Source: Adineta ricciae
Lineage: Eukaryota; Rotifera; Eurotatoria; Adinetida; Adinetidae
NCBI GenBank assembly: GCA_905250025.1
Contig: CAJNOJ010000063.1
Coordinates: 62,001-126,000, forward strand
Length of the DNA: 64,000 bases
Direction: 5' to 3'
The notes below the pieces were generated by a model. It ran no database searches. It saw only the letters and a list, made by a program, of their open reading frames with translations, and was not told the DNA's origin. Shown here in pieces: positions 12,708 to 24,569 of this stretch (the first letter of the stretch is position 1; each line of letters begins with the position of its first letter). The position numbers and the translations under genes were made by a program.

Positions 12708-15101
12708 ATGAGTGACGAAGACGAGCGACATACAAAGTAAGAAGAATATGTTTGAATATGATGTTTTGCATCGAAATTCTGTTTCAGTTCGCCGACTAAT
12801 CCAGTTAATGAAGCGAATAGTCGGCGTTTATCGGTAATTAGAGCAGAACTTCATCAATTAACACGAGAAAAAGTAAAAAAATCATCTAGGAAAAAAAAGA
12901 GAAAGATTGAATAAGCATTTGATTTCTTTTAGACCAAATACAATGTGGAAAAATTAACACAAGATATTGAGTTTCTGCACGGTGAAATCGAACTTCTAAC
13001 CCATGGAATTACGGAAATTAACCAAAAAATCAACGCTCAAATGCGAACTAAAAAAACTTTGGTAGGATATCGGATTTGGTTGAGATATTTATTTAAAACT
13101 GAACTTTAGAACGCTCAAATGAGTATTCTTCGTTCGACTACTCGAGTTCCTTATGTCGATTTGCAAACAGCTCTCCAAGAAAAACAGTAAAATATCTTCG
13201 TTTGATGTCGAATCTATTACAAATTCATCTCTTTAGACGCTACGAAGAGGAATTGAACAAACCAGGTAAAACTGCATCATATCGTGGCCTTGTACAAAGA
13301 AAAATCAGTTTAATCATTGAATATTTACCTCAATTGCAGTAAGTTGTCGAAAGTTTATTCTCGCGTCAGTTTTGAGAAATCATATTTTAGAAAACATGAC
13401 GAATATCGTCAACAATACGAACAAGCTGATCAAATTCAAAAAGCCGACCAACATAAACGAGATGTGAGCAAGAAGAAAAAAATGAATTTCGAAAATCTAA
13501 CTGTTCAATTTATAGAAATTCGTCGAGAGTCTAAATATAAAAACACGTAAACAAACAGAAAATAAACAATTAGTACATGATAGTATTATACGATTACCGG
13601 AACTCGAACAAAGTACGAAGAAAGTTCATTGACATCTTTATCTCAAAATTTCTTTTCTTAGAAATCGAAAATTTACGCTCGGAACGTGAGCAGATTATGA
13701 GCTCAATTAGTGCAAGAAAACAACGACGTCAAATCTCACCTGTTCATCTTCAAACGATCGCCTCACCTGTTCAATCTTTCGCAACACTCGAGCGAGACAC
13801 GTAAGTCACTCAACTACAATCGTTAATCTCATTTATTCTTTCACTTTCTCTAGTCTTGAATATGAAAAACAACGTTGTCACGATCAATTAGAAAAAATTC
13901 GTTTATTATTAAAATATTTCCATGAGAAAATGTCCGAACACAATGTATCAATCACGAGCACATCTTGTTCTTCTCCAACAACAACAACAACAGAATCAGC
14001 CTCTTCAGTTTATTATCCCCTAACACTTTCGGAAGAACAAACAATTCTTTCATCGTTTATGAGTGAAGAAGTTGATTCAGCTGATAATGCAACAAATCAA
14101 TCGACAATTGCCATCGCTATGAAATTACCACGAAATTTTATTCCATTAGATCTTCAATCAACAACAACGAACGAAATTATTCATTCATCATTTCATCCCG
14201 ATAACTCGTTTGGATACAAAAAAGAACTACCTGCCGATATTGTTGATAAATATGCTGGTATTGGAAAAAAGAAACAACAACAACAAGGAGTTCATGGAAA
14301 GAAAAATAAGAAAAACAAAAAAGTATTGATTCACTTTCGCGTTGATCATTTGAATTTTCTTTGTTTTAGAATTTCAGTATCAAACATTCATCACACATGA
14401 TTTATTTATACAATGAAGTTCGAGCATCAACTGGTCATTCGGATACTCTTCCTTTTATGCCAATGTTTGAATATGAATTGTCACCAGCTGTCAAAGCTCT
14501 TCAACTAATGGAACAAAGTGTCGAATCATATTTGACTGAATTATCACAACGAGATGAACAACATAGTGAAATTCATGAAGAAGATGATATTCAAGATTCA
14601 GCATTGGACACATTTTCTGAAACTTCGTCGTTAATTGAAACAACGAATTTTTCAAAAGATTTTGCATCCGCTCTTCCACATTTAACAAATATTCCTGAAG
14701 CACGTTCATCATCGTCATCCGATGATAAAAAAACCATTGTTTCATCATCATCTCCTGCATCTTCTCATCACAGTCATTCAAAACTTGAACAACAACCATC
14801 ATCGACAGTTCATTTAACAACTGTCGAAGAATCTTCACCTCATCTCCCTGCATTACCAGCTCAAATCGAACGACAAATCTCCGACGAAGGATACCGTTCG
14901 ATCCAAAATGGTACACAAGTACCACAAACAACACGAGCAACTAATAACACATCACCTCTGTTAACTCGATCGTCAAGTTATGATTGTGTTGAAAAAGTTG
15001 GTAAATGGTTATCCAGTACCGCACATTCATCATCAATGTTAACTATGGACGAAACTATTCACAATGACTTTCAAGTAAAATTTGACTATGTGAACAAATG
15101 A
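12708..15101 (+). CDS. unrecognised coiled-coil protein with disordered C-terminus
   Basis: Multi-exon gene starting MSDEDERHTN. In-phase exons follow: about 12787-12871, 12934-13061, 13110-13187, 13237-13338, 13391-13463, 13514-13610, 13662-13801, 13854-14321 and 14370-15101. Residues about 25-270 are coiled coil (for example KLTQDIEFLHGEIELLTHGI and KIENLRSEREQIMSS). The rest is low-complexity Ser/Thr/Gln-rich. It contains a basic patch (GKKNKKNKK) and a short conserved-looking segment IYLYNEVRASTGHS before further disordered sequence, and it ends VKFDYVNK. I do not recognise the family. The consistent splicing and long open frames support a real gene. It is head-to-head with FHAD1, so co-expression with a ciliary programme is possible but unproven. 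Exon borders are approximate. Confidence 0.6.
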
Positions 15102-15867
15102 ATTTCTATTGTGATTTGTTTCATAGGCTACTAACAATGCGAAAAGAGAAGAAAATCTTGCTTAATCATTAAAACCGGTGCATGATAATGAAGGATATTT
15201 TGTTGACATCGTCCTCACTAAATCGAGTAAACAGTTGGTTTTCTTTTTCGAAATTTTGTGCTCGCTCTTCTTGCCAGCCTGTGACTTTTCTTATTCTATT
15301 TATTTGTTCATATTGTTTGCTACGCTTCTAACTAACTCCGCTGAGACTTGATTTCTTTTTCTCTCTTTCAGTTTTTTTTTTACTATTAAATCATTGTTCG
15401 AATATATTACATTTGTATATGAATCTTCGCTATCGGTTTTGGACATTTATAGATACCTGTGATTTGTATGATATTTTTCTAGACATTAGAGCGGTTTTTT
15501 GTGTGTTTTGGGAATGTAAAGTGTTTATTCTCTGAATATGGTCTATATTTTGTTTTTATTTTTGTTTGCGATTTTGTCATGGATAAGAAAAACAAGTTAA
15601 CGATCAGCTCAATAAAATTCTCATACATTCATGGATATATGAATCGGAGATGAAGAAATAACTGAACAGGACTTTTCATTAATCGAATATCTTTGTTAAT
15701 GTAATTACAACATTTGTCAGATTTCGTCTTTAAAAATCTAATTTTACCATAGATGTCGATAGGAAAAGAATTTCGATAAACATATTCTATTCGTTCATAC
15801 TTAATCAAATGAATAATGTTTGTAAAGTATCGATCGATCTATCCACATTCCTAAGTTAATTTTAGAC
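15102..15867. other. intergenic, no gene seen
   Basis: AT-rich DNA with T-runs. A TTTTAG acceptor-like sequence ends two bases before the ATG at 15868, mirroring the arrangement at the paralogous KH gene (4780). Confidence 0.4.
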
Positions 15868-17243
15868 ATGACTTCTTTTGATGAATTTAAACGAGTAACA
15901 GTTGAAGAACTACTGGCAAAACGTCGTTCGACTCTTATATCACGTGTTCAAACAGCTCGTACTCAACTCGATTCTTTATCTCTACTTGATTCAAGTTATG
16001 ATACCTGTCGTCAAATACTTCGTCAATGGCGTTTACAAATGTTAGATCAACTAAACACAGCTCACGAAACATCTCTTAATGAATTGAATAACGCTTATGA
16101 ACAACTAAATCGTTTCCGCTCGACAATAATTAATCTTTTGAATGAACAAGACACAACTGATCATTGTTTATCACATATTGAATCTAGTTTGAATACATTA
16201 CGTCATGCTGAATTTACATTTGATTTTGATCGTGCCAGTCAACTGGAAGGTGATCTACAATTATTAAAAATGTCTCATCCTCAACGACAACATTCTCATT
16301 CGTTCAATAAATCCAATACAAAATGTCGATTACTTGTTCCACATGATCGATACATCTCAGATGTTTTCTTCTACGATGATTTAATCACGAGAATTGATTG
16401 TCAAACACCTGAATGTATTCTCGTTTGTCCATTTGATTTGTTAAGCGAACTGTTAGGAAATGATGAAGAAGTTCGTATTCTAATTGATCAAACATATTTA
16501 CCATCGATAGGAATGCAAGCACAACGAATGCGTATGGATTATGATCTTCTTATTCTTCAACCAGCTCAAGAATGTTGTCCACAATCAAGTGAACGTGTCA
16601 TTCGAATTTGTTGTAAAGATCCTACAAAGATGATGTTATGTTTAGAAGAAATCTATACAATCTGTTGTCAACAAGGTAAGATTTCAAACAAATTGATCGA
16701 TATCAAATAGAGATGTTTGTTTTAGTCGCACCGGTTTCATTCCATCCGTATACACCAGTCAATCATAATCGATCTAAAACTCATGTCTATTTTGGCTATT
16801 CAGATATTTCTTCAACTGACAGTGATTCTGTCAGGTTCAATTCTTTATTATCTCCTCAATTTACAATTCATTGTCAACCGTTGACTATTGCCAATCCATC
16901 GTCATCTTCTCAACAACAACAACAACATTTTGACCGTGTTCTTATGCCGGTTTCAATTCGGCAAACGCTTCCAATAACAGATATGCAAGCTGGAGCTTTG
17001 TTAGGACCTAAAGGTGAACGAATTCAACAGTTACAACGAGAAACTGGCGCAATTGTCAATATAAGTGATATGAACGATGAAAATGGTGATCGACGAAAAC
17101 GAATGGTGAATGTTCAAGGAAGTCAACAGCAAGTGAACAATGCTTTACAAGCAATACGAAAAGTATTAATGATCAGTAATAATGGCGACGATGACACAGA
17201 AGATTTGACGAAGTCAGATGGAATAAAAATGAAGAAGATATGA
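15868..17243 (+). CDS. hnRNP K-like KH-domain protein, copy 2
   Basis: Two exons, 15868-16675 and 16726-17243, in phase; about 441 residues. The layout matches the gene at 4780. There is a helical N-terminus (about 1-125, coiled-coil-like), a KH1-like unit (about 150-205, starting CRLLVPHDR), KH2 (about 208-270) and KH3 (about 365-430). KH2 has VRILIDQTYLPSIG and QECCPQSSERV, which is diagnostic for the hnRNP K/PCBP second KH domain, although its GxxG loop is lost (GMQAQ). KH3 has ALLGPKGERIQQLQRETGA with an intact GPKG loop. A poly-Gln run precedes KH3. Expected role: binding of C-rich RNA through KH3, with KH1/KH2 serving as scaffold. The two copies are diverged, so the duplication is old; they lie 9.5 kb apart on the same strand. 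Confidence 0.75.
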
Positions 17244-17669
17244 ATATGCAATAGTCAAAACTAACTGGCTGGTGTTTTTCTCAGATTTTATATCATTGTT
17301 TTGTTTCTTATGAGAGTATATGTAGTTTACATATCCCAAAAAACGTTTTTTTCTAAACAAGAGCACATCCTATCCCTGACTTTATTCAATAACTTACAAC
17401 CCAGATAAATCGAAGTAACTAACATAAAATAATGACATCAGTAGCCCTGTTCAAGTACGAAAAATCGTTTGTCTGCTGTTCTCTTACCTTATCGTTTCAT
17501 CATTCCCACGACCCGACGAACAGCAAAAGGAAAATCACGCGTCCGTTCTGCTTTCTTCTTGCTCGTACTTATATCGATGTAATTACGAAACTGATGTTTC
17601 ACAACTCATAGGTAACACACATGTATATAACATAGTGTTCGACTCATTTTCTCTTTATTTGTGCAGTGA
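17244..17669. other. intergenic, no gene seen
   Basis: 426 bp of AT-rich DNA without an ORF of note. The TATATAAC near 17625-17632 lies about 40 bp upstream of the next ATG and may be a core promoter element. Confidence 0.35.
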
Positions 17670-19819
17670 ATGATGTCGAAACAAGTTGAAAACCGAACTG
17701 AAGAACTTGGTTCTATGTGTATTATTCTTCATCGTGAACGAAGTTTTCACAATGTTGACACCCGAATTTTAAAAAGTGCAATACAAAAATATGCTCGACG
17801 GGCCATGTTTTCTCCTAAAGGTCTGTGGTGTTTAATCGAACTTGATCTGTTTTCTTTGATTGAAATTAAACCTAATTTATACCCAAAATGTCAAATAACA
17901 GAAAAACAAATTCAACAAAATGCTGTTCGAATGCGTTCGAACATGATCAATCGACTTGTCGCAATGATGAGTGAAGATGTAGGACCGTGTAATAGTCGAT
18001 TACCAAGTCAAATCTATCGACTCTATTTACAATGGATTAAAACACGTCGAGAGTCATCGAGTCGAAAAACTCTTCTTGAATTGTATTATTTTGTTGCAAA
18101 TGATAAGACTCAACGTATTCGATTACTGAGTGATCTGAGAACAATTTATAATCTTCCGGAATATTTGACAGAAAACAAAAATTTACATAGGAAATTATTG
18201 GAAAAATTTCAAATGACTGAATTGATTGATGTGATGTATGAAAATCAATCGAAAAGAAAAACTGTAAGTGTAAGTAGATGATTTTCAGTTGAAAACAACT
18301 GTTTTTCAGAAACAACAACTTTGTGATTTGATTATTGAACATCTGAAGAAGAAATCTGAACTTGCTTTTGCTTATCTTTCACTTTTATTTCAAAGAAACG
18401 ATCAAGCTTTGACTAATCAACGACTTTGGCCGTATATCATACAAAAATCACCTTTTCCCGATAGTACAAAAGCTCTGGCATTCTTCTACAAAACACTAAA
18501 GCACAAAGAACATTATCTATACTTATATCATGCCATGGCATTTATCATTTATGAAGATACAATTCGACAAGTCGATCAAAGAATAACTTTTCCCGACGAT
18601 ATTAATGTTGATCAATTATACCAAGATCATTTCAATGATAAAACAGTAATTGAATTGGATTCATTTGTGTTTGATCGACATACGGGTGTTGAAACATCAA
18701 GAAGTGATTTTGCTATCGAAGGTGCACAAGTGACTAATGAATGCAAGGAATTATTTAATGAGAAATATCGCAAAATGTATCAAGAATTTAAAGTTATGAT
18801 TGATGATGAAGAAGAACAAGCGAAATCGAAAAAGAAAACAAAACGAAAGAATTTCGACGAAGGAGAAAGTACAACAAGAAAACTAACTAAAGTAAACCGA
18901 GAAGTTTTCTGTAAATAATGTGTACAATTAGAAATTCTAGGCGAGTAGTACGAATGAAACTATTGATGATAATTTTGACTCGGAAATTATTCGACTCGGT
19001 TATCAATTTGATGTACAATTTCAATCATTTGTAACTGATGAATTATCCAAACTTGCACAAGGTCAATGTCGAACAAGTGTTCGTAAGAAAGCTGTATTCA
19101 TCTCATCGGATTACGTTTACAAAGGTCCATATTCTTCCAGTATACCAGGTGATCGAAAACGATTCTTCTACAATTTATATTTTACACGTGCATTGATAAC
19201 ACTTGAAGAATATTTAAAGATTCCTGATCAATTTCGATCGATCGTTGATTGGTGTTCGATCGTTAAGATTACGAATACAAATGATTATTATTTGAAACAA
19301 AAAGCTTTGGGACAATTATCCACTGAAGAAAACGATCAGGAAATCGTGACAACAAAAATTGAAAGTAATGTCAAAGTGCTTCGACGAGGTTCGCATATCA
19401 ATCGATTGAATGAATTAGAAAAAGATAAATCAAATTTTCAAGATGAAAACAAACAAATTCTTCAAGCGTGTTTACAACATATGTATTTACGGTATTTATT
19501 GAATATTGGTGATTCAGGAACATGGAATATTCTTGTAAGAAGAGATGAAGTGAAAGGAATTTGTGGAATTGATTTTGAAGAAATTCGAACAGAGAAAGAA
19601 AAAGTAGCGAATGATCCATTGACAATGATTATGAGCAAAGTATCAAAACAACAACGTGATCTTTATGGAAAATATACAAATGGAATTATTATTTTTAAAG
19701 AAAAAATTGATTTATCGAGTGAACTCGCTAAAACTTTATCGGAAAAGTTTCAAATCGATGTACAGAATGTGAACAAACGCATTGAACAATACGCAAATTG
19801 TATTTCAAAGAAAAACTAA
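17670..19819 (+). CDS. 684-aa protein: RarA-like helical region plus PI3K-like kinase signature
   Basis: Three exons, 17670-18263, 18310-18891 and 18941-19819, join in phase to 684 residues. The N-terminal ~150 residues contain SAIQKYARRAMFSPKGLWCL and NMINRLVAMMSEDVG. This recalls the helical C-terminal domain of RarA/WRNIP1 clamp-loader ATPases (RRLV..ASEDIG), but no P-loop is present. The middle is helical, with a Lys-rich stretch near 375. The C-terminal third has SSDYVYKGPYSS, then YLLNIGDSGTWNILV (about 578-592) and GICGIDFEEIR (about 598-608). That spacing resembles the catalytic GDxxxxN and metal-binding D-F-x motifs of PI3K-like/atypical kinases. The family is not one I can name. From memory, similar hypothetical proteins occur in large DNA viruses and protists. 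The gene is intact, intron-bearing and host-like in composition. Confidence 0.6.
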
Positions 19820-20304
19820 TACATTTAATAACACTTCAGTTTTTTGTGATAAATAAATCAAGAAGTATCATGTGATTTTATCGTTCGTAGGTTCATTTCG
19901 GATTGTTATTTTTAAATTTGAATGTACTCAAAATAAGAACGGATTTTGATAACAAAAAGTCAAAAACATTATTCATAAAAACCGAGATAATAGTATTTGA
20001 ATTGAATGACAAAATTGACTTTTTCTGAGTCAACTTAAAAGACAGATTTATGCACTAGCGATCGAAGATATTCTTTTTGAACATAATAGAAGTAATCAAT
20101 TGGAGATTCAACTCTTGTCTTCACTCTTAAGGATGTTGAACATTATTATTTCGTTATATAAACTGAATATTTTATCTGTACTCAACTTTTCCTTCATGTG
20201 AATGTTCACGAACAGATTTCAATGCATTTTTAATATATGACTATGATGTATTTCTATACATATAAATGGACAATTCGTAAAAAAATATTTAAAAAAATAG
20301 TCGA
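19820..20304. other. short intergenic spacer between convergent genes
   Basis: 485 bp between a plus-strand and a minus-strand 3' end. AATAAA-like sequences occur at about 19851. Nothing else is seen. Confidence 0.4.
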
Positions 20305-21869
20305 TTAATCTTCTTTGGTGAATAATTGAACGTTGTTTTGTTTAAGATAACGTTGAACATTCAATCCTCGAAGGTCTTTATTACCAATCAATGCTAAATT
20401 TCCGTCATCTAAAGCACAAATTCCAAATGCATTAACTTGAATCGGTGTTTGATATTGAAAATGATCACAACAATGAATGAAATGAGATTCGGGATCATTT
20501 ACAAACAATAATGAATATTCAGCATTATCATTTTGCATTGTTGTTGTTGTTGCCGAGCATTGAAATTCTCTTGACAAAGAAAAACAAATTAGAGAAAAGA
20601 AATTTTCGTCAATTCTTCTTACCTTTTCTCCGCAGAAACAATGGACAAAGGATTTCTGGCATCGATTAAATCAAATGAATTAATCCTTTCGAAATCTTTA
20701 ATATCATAAATGGCAATTCTCCATTTTTTTGTCGAATTTAATTGTACTAAACAACTGATAAATGACTCATTAACTGTGGAATCAATGAGACGATATTTAA
20801 TATTTTCCTCAATATCATAAAGATGATTTTCGAGATTAATTTTTTCCAAATCAGATGATGTTTCCATGTCATATTTTGCAAATATAACTTTAGATGATAA
20901 TGAATAGATATAATGAACGAGATTTTGATAGATGTGACCACTAATAAACTGTTCATTTGTATTGATTAATGGAAGTTCTCGTATAATTTCTATTTGTCGA
21001 TCATTTAATCGAAATAATGCGAAGCAATTCGTTTGACGAGATGTGAAATAAAAGCAACGATGAAATTTGGAATAACCAAAATTGAGAAGTTTTTTGTTAA
21101 ACGGAAGAACTATGTTGACAGATTCAGGTGTTTGATTTGATAAATACACGAGTTTATGGGCTTTAATAGAATAAACTAAAAAGTAATTTTCGTCGGAATT
21201 GAAAGAAATTAATTGTGGTGATCGGTCAGATTTATAAGGAATTTTAAACGACATATCAATCATTTCATCAGGTTTTGAAGAACTGGAACAAGTCGAAGTT
21301 AATCGCGATTGCGGTTCGAAATTTGTTTGATTATTTCTAAAGAAAAGATTTCAACTGACGTTTTCCAAAATCAAAACTTACTCCTCAGCGAATTGTTTAT
21401 GATGTGATTGACCAATTGAACTCGTAGTGTGTTGAACTTCAGGCTGATCATTAATTGGAATAAATTGACTGTTCGAGTCTCGTTTGTCTTGGATAAAACT
21501 GTCTAAGAAAACATCGGTGAAGTCATATTCATGAATATTTTTCAACATGCGAGGTCGATGAGGAAAAGATTCTCGGAATGAATTTAACAAATCAGACGCT
21601 TTTTCTGCATTTTGATTAATCGATAGACATAGTCGATCAAAACTGCGTCGATTTTCGTCGCATGTTTTGTAATTTTCCTCTTCGAGATACTGAAAACTTT
21701 CAGCATAACCTTCTTGGATTAGTCGCAATCTTTGAATTTGCTTGTCAATATGTTGAAAAACATCGTTTCGAACTTGATTTAATTTAGTGACAAATGTTGA
21801 CTTGTCCTCATCGAGGGAGGTTTGTAACCGGTGCAACTCTTCACGAACAAATTGGATACCACCACTCAT
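20305..21869 (-). CDS. coiled-coil plus beta-propeller-like protein
   Basis: Three exons on the minus strand: 21382-21869, 20623-21336, 20305-20569. The introns are 45 and 53 bp and in phase; about 488 residues. The N-terminal ~160 residues are helical and resemble the coiled coil of TRIM/NHL proteins (REELHRLQTSLDEDKSTF; HIDKQIQRLRLIQEGYAESF). The rest is beta-rich with repeated units such as YFLVYSIKAHKLVYLSNQ and FGICALDDGNLALIGNKDL, typical of a seven-strand-blade propeller without clear NHL consensus. There is no RING or B-box at the N-terminus. I would place it with the bdelloid RING/NHL-like families that have lost the zinc domain. Molecular partner unknown. Confidence 0.6.
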
Positions 21870-22225
21870 CGTTTTTGACTTTTATCGTCGAGAATAGGAC
21901 GGAAGTAGAGAAAGAAAAACAAACTTTCGAAAGGTTTTCATCGGTTGATTTAACCGACCATACAGATTTTATTTGCAGATGTCTATGGTAACAGAACGAC
22001 AATTAGAATTGAAAAAGAATTCTGGAAAAATGAAGAGTATGTCGATGGGAAGGTGCTAACGAAATGATATCTCCACTCTCATTCTCGAGATATGTTCAAT
22101 ATTGAAAGTTTAGTATTTATCGAGCGTCTTTTCATTGCATATCGTTATTTTTGTTGACTTTGACCGAAGAGTTATCTTTTTATCTCTGTCAACTTAGACT
22201 TTTTTTGAGAACATTTGAGAGCAGG
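21870..22225. other. intergenic between head-to-head genes
   Basis: 356 bp between two divergent starts. No ORF or motif stands out. Confidence 0.35.
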
Positions 22226-23182
22226 ATGGCAACCGCGATCGACAAAACCCAATGTTGTCTTTGCAATAAACATAAAATAATATATCCGTGTCCGGGTTGT
22301 TCAAATCAATTCTGTTTTGAGGATTTAGTGCGACATCGACAAAAGCTAAACGAAGAATTCAATGCGATTATCAATGATTACGATCAATTTGGAGAAAATA
22401 TCCATCAACTAAAACAAAATCTACACGATTCGCCTTTCGTAAAGAGAATCAATCAATGGGAAATAGATTCCATCGAATTAATTCAACGAACAGCTCAGCG
22501 ATGTCGACGAACAATCATCGAGGAAATTCAAGTGTTCATTTACGATATTGAAGAGAAATTCAAAAAGTTAATTGGAGAAATCAAATATCTTCAAGAAGAA
22601 AATGAAGTGAATGAAAACAATCTAAAAGATTTAAAAGAGAAACTAATTAAGATTACAAAAGAATTCTACGGTCCATCAACGATCTCTCTCTCGAAGAAGG
22701 ACATATACAAAATTTCATCAAGAAAATTTCAATTAAATCAACAAAAAGTATGTTGAAGATAAATACTCAAATGAAGACAATGGCTGACATTCACGTTGTT
22801 TTTTGCTTTTCGTCTTTTAGAATCACATCTCAGCAAATGGAAACAAAATGGTTTGACAATTGTCGGAGGATATGGAAATGGAAAACGAATAAATCAACTT
22901 TCAGATCCAGGTGGAATGTTTATCGATAAAGATAATAATATATTTATTGTCGATACAGGAAATCAGCGGATTATGAAATGGACAGCGGATGAAAATTACG
23001 TCGATGCAAAAGGGAACAAAATCGATCAGTTAAATCATCCGACTGATGTCACAGTCGACGAAAGTGACAATTCGCTGATCATTGCTGATAAAGGAAACGA
23101 TCGAGTGATTCGATGGTGGAATCAAAATCAGCAATTTCATATTCTTTGTTTGAAAATATATTCGCTGTTGATAAATCATTGA
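22226..23182 (+). pseudogene. B-box-like/NHL-repeat gene, truncated after about two NHL repeats
   Basis: The first exon from ATG 22226 encodes a short Cys/His cluster (CCLCNKHKIIYPCPGC, QFCFEDLVRH) and a long coiled coil ending RKFQLNQQK at about 22748. After the only good acceptor (TTTTAG before 22821), the expected NHL frame (WKQNGLTIVGGYGNGKR, then DPGGMFIDKDNNIFIVDTGN and HPTDVTVDESDNSLIIADKG) does not join in phase with exon 1. That is one sign of decay. The propeller then stops abruptly after DRVIRWWNQN, leaving about two blades of the usual five or six. The remaining sequence reads into DNA that is coding on the opposite strand. I call it a truncated pseudogene; an unusual splice giving a short product cannot be excluded. 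Confidence 0.6.
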
Positions 23183-23615
23183 GAATATTTGATGCAAGCG
23201 AAGATATGTCGACGTCATCAATTGTTCCCAAGTTTGGAACTGAACTTTCTAAACATTCACGTAGTTTGTTAACGGATATGCCAGAAGTTCGTATACCATA
23301 TGATGATAAACTTAACAGGTTAATCAGATAAGTAAACATATCCGACAGAATTGGATGTAAACTTAGCTGATTGCATTGTTTTTCCAAATCGTTACAACGA
23401 TCCACCAATAATCCGTTCGTTTCATTAACTGTTTTCATGTCTGTAGTTAAATTGTCATTGGCTTTTGACAACAAAAGAATCGCCTTCTTAATTTTCTTCA
23501 TATCTTCAGTTAAATTGTTGTTGGCCTTTGTCAATGACATGTTCGTTTTGTTTATCGCTCGAATCTTCAATTCCAAATTATCATTGTATGCTGGTGACGT
23601 TTGAGAAGAAGACTA
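23079..23615 (-). CDS. coiled-coil ORF ending inside the NHL fragment (unrecognised)
   Basis: A minus-strand open frame reads TSPAYNDNLELKIRAINKTN followed by heptad-rich repeats (NNNLTEDMKKIKKAILLLSK; NDNLTTDMKTVNETNG) and a C-terminal part with GIRTSGISVNKLRECLES. A 48 bp candidate intron (about 23300-23350) would remove a less helical stretch. The last ~15 residues (FDSTIESLDRFLYQQ) are the antisense of the NHL coding sequence. The present C-terminus therefore seems to have been acquired at a rearrangement breakpoint near 23115. Upstream minus-strand sequence (to about 24037) has another open stretch with a hydrophobic start, MRIKFRPFLFLVLVLHF, which could be further exons, but I could not join them. 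Function unknown. Confidence 0.35.
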
Positions 23616-24037
23616 AAATACAAACATCATCTGAATAGTAAATAAACAAGAGTAGAAGTGGGCTTTGTATTACATTATTTTGAGGGTGAAGGTGTTGGTG
23701 ACATTATGGACGACAATAACTGAGAATTATGCTAATACAAGTGTTTATTTAGTTCTGTCTGTAGGGACTGACCTACTTCAGCCGCAAACAAAGCTTCTTT
23801 GTATTTTGTTGAACAAATTAACAAGGAAAGATGGTATTTTATTGGCTCTGATTTATACTGCAATCGAGTTGTTTTTCGATAGACATTGCACGCAATCTGA
23901 TAAGCAGTGTACAGCTTAAGTAGCCATGTGGTTTTACTTTCTTCTATAATTTCAATTTCATCAATAAATATCAAGAATAATTGAATAAAATGTAATACTA
24001 AAACAAGAAACAAGAATGGTCGAAATTTTATTCTCAT

Positions 24038-24569
24038 TTACTGTGTTTTCAAAAGCGCATATTAGCACGTTCACTAGAAATTTGGATCATCAAACATCGA
24101 TAATAAGTGTTAGGATATCTCTAAACAATGATCCGAATTCGTTTTAGATAAATCTTCTGGCTTCATCAGTCTCAAATAACCTACATGAGATGTTTTCATC
24201 TTCATCTCAAAGCACACAAGAACAACTTCTTCGTTCTCAATACGCGGATGAGCGTGATTTGATGTCATTGATCAAAGTCCAAAAAATAGTTTAGAAAATT
24301 TAAATTCAGAATTTATTTAATATATTTTTTTTGTTAAAATCATTTGTACATGATGTGTATTCAGCTGTAACACTTTTTATAATATTTAATCAAATTGATT
24401 CCTCTAAGCCAAGTTATTTACCTTTTTAAAAAAAAGTATCTTCTATGTTTTTCTCATTTATCCAAGACTTCATCCTTTGTTCTTTAAAGAGAAAGTGAAA
24501 GCGTTGAATAAGAGTTTATTCGAAGTATGAAATAAAAAGTTCTGCCTCATCTATTGATATATTTATAAA
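24038..24569. other. intergenic, no gene seen
   Basis: AT-rich DNA with runs of T and A. No ORF, repeat or RNA gene was recognised. Confidence 0.35.

Noticed and set aside
14491-14940. 149-codon minus-strand open frame
   Set aside because: Antisense of the low-complexity C-terminus of the gene at 12708; repeated Met/Val composition arises from TCA/CAT-rich sense codons.
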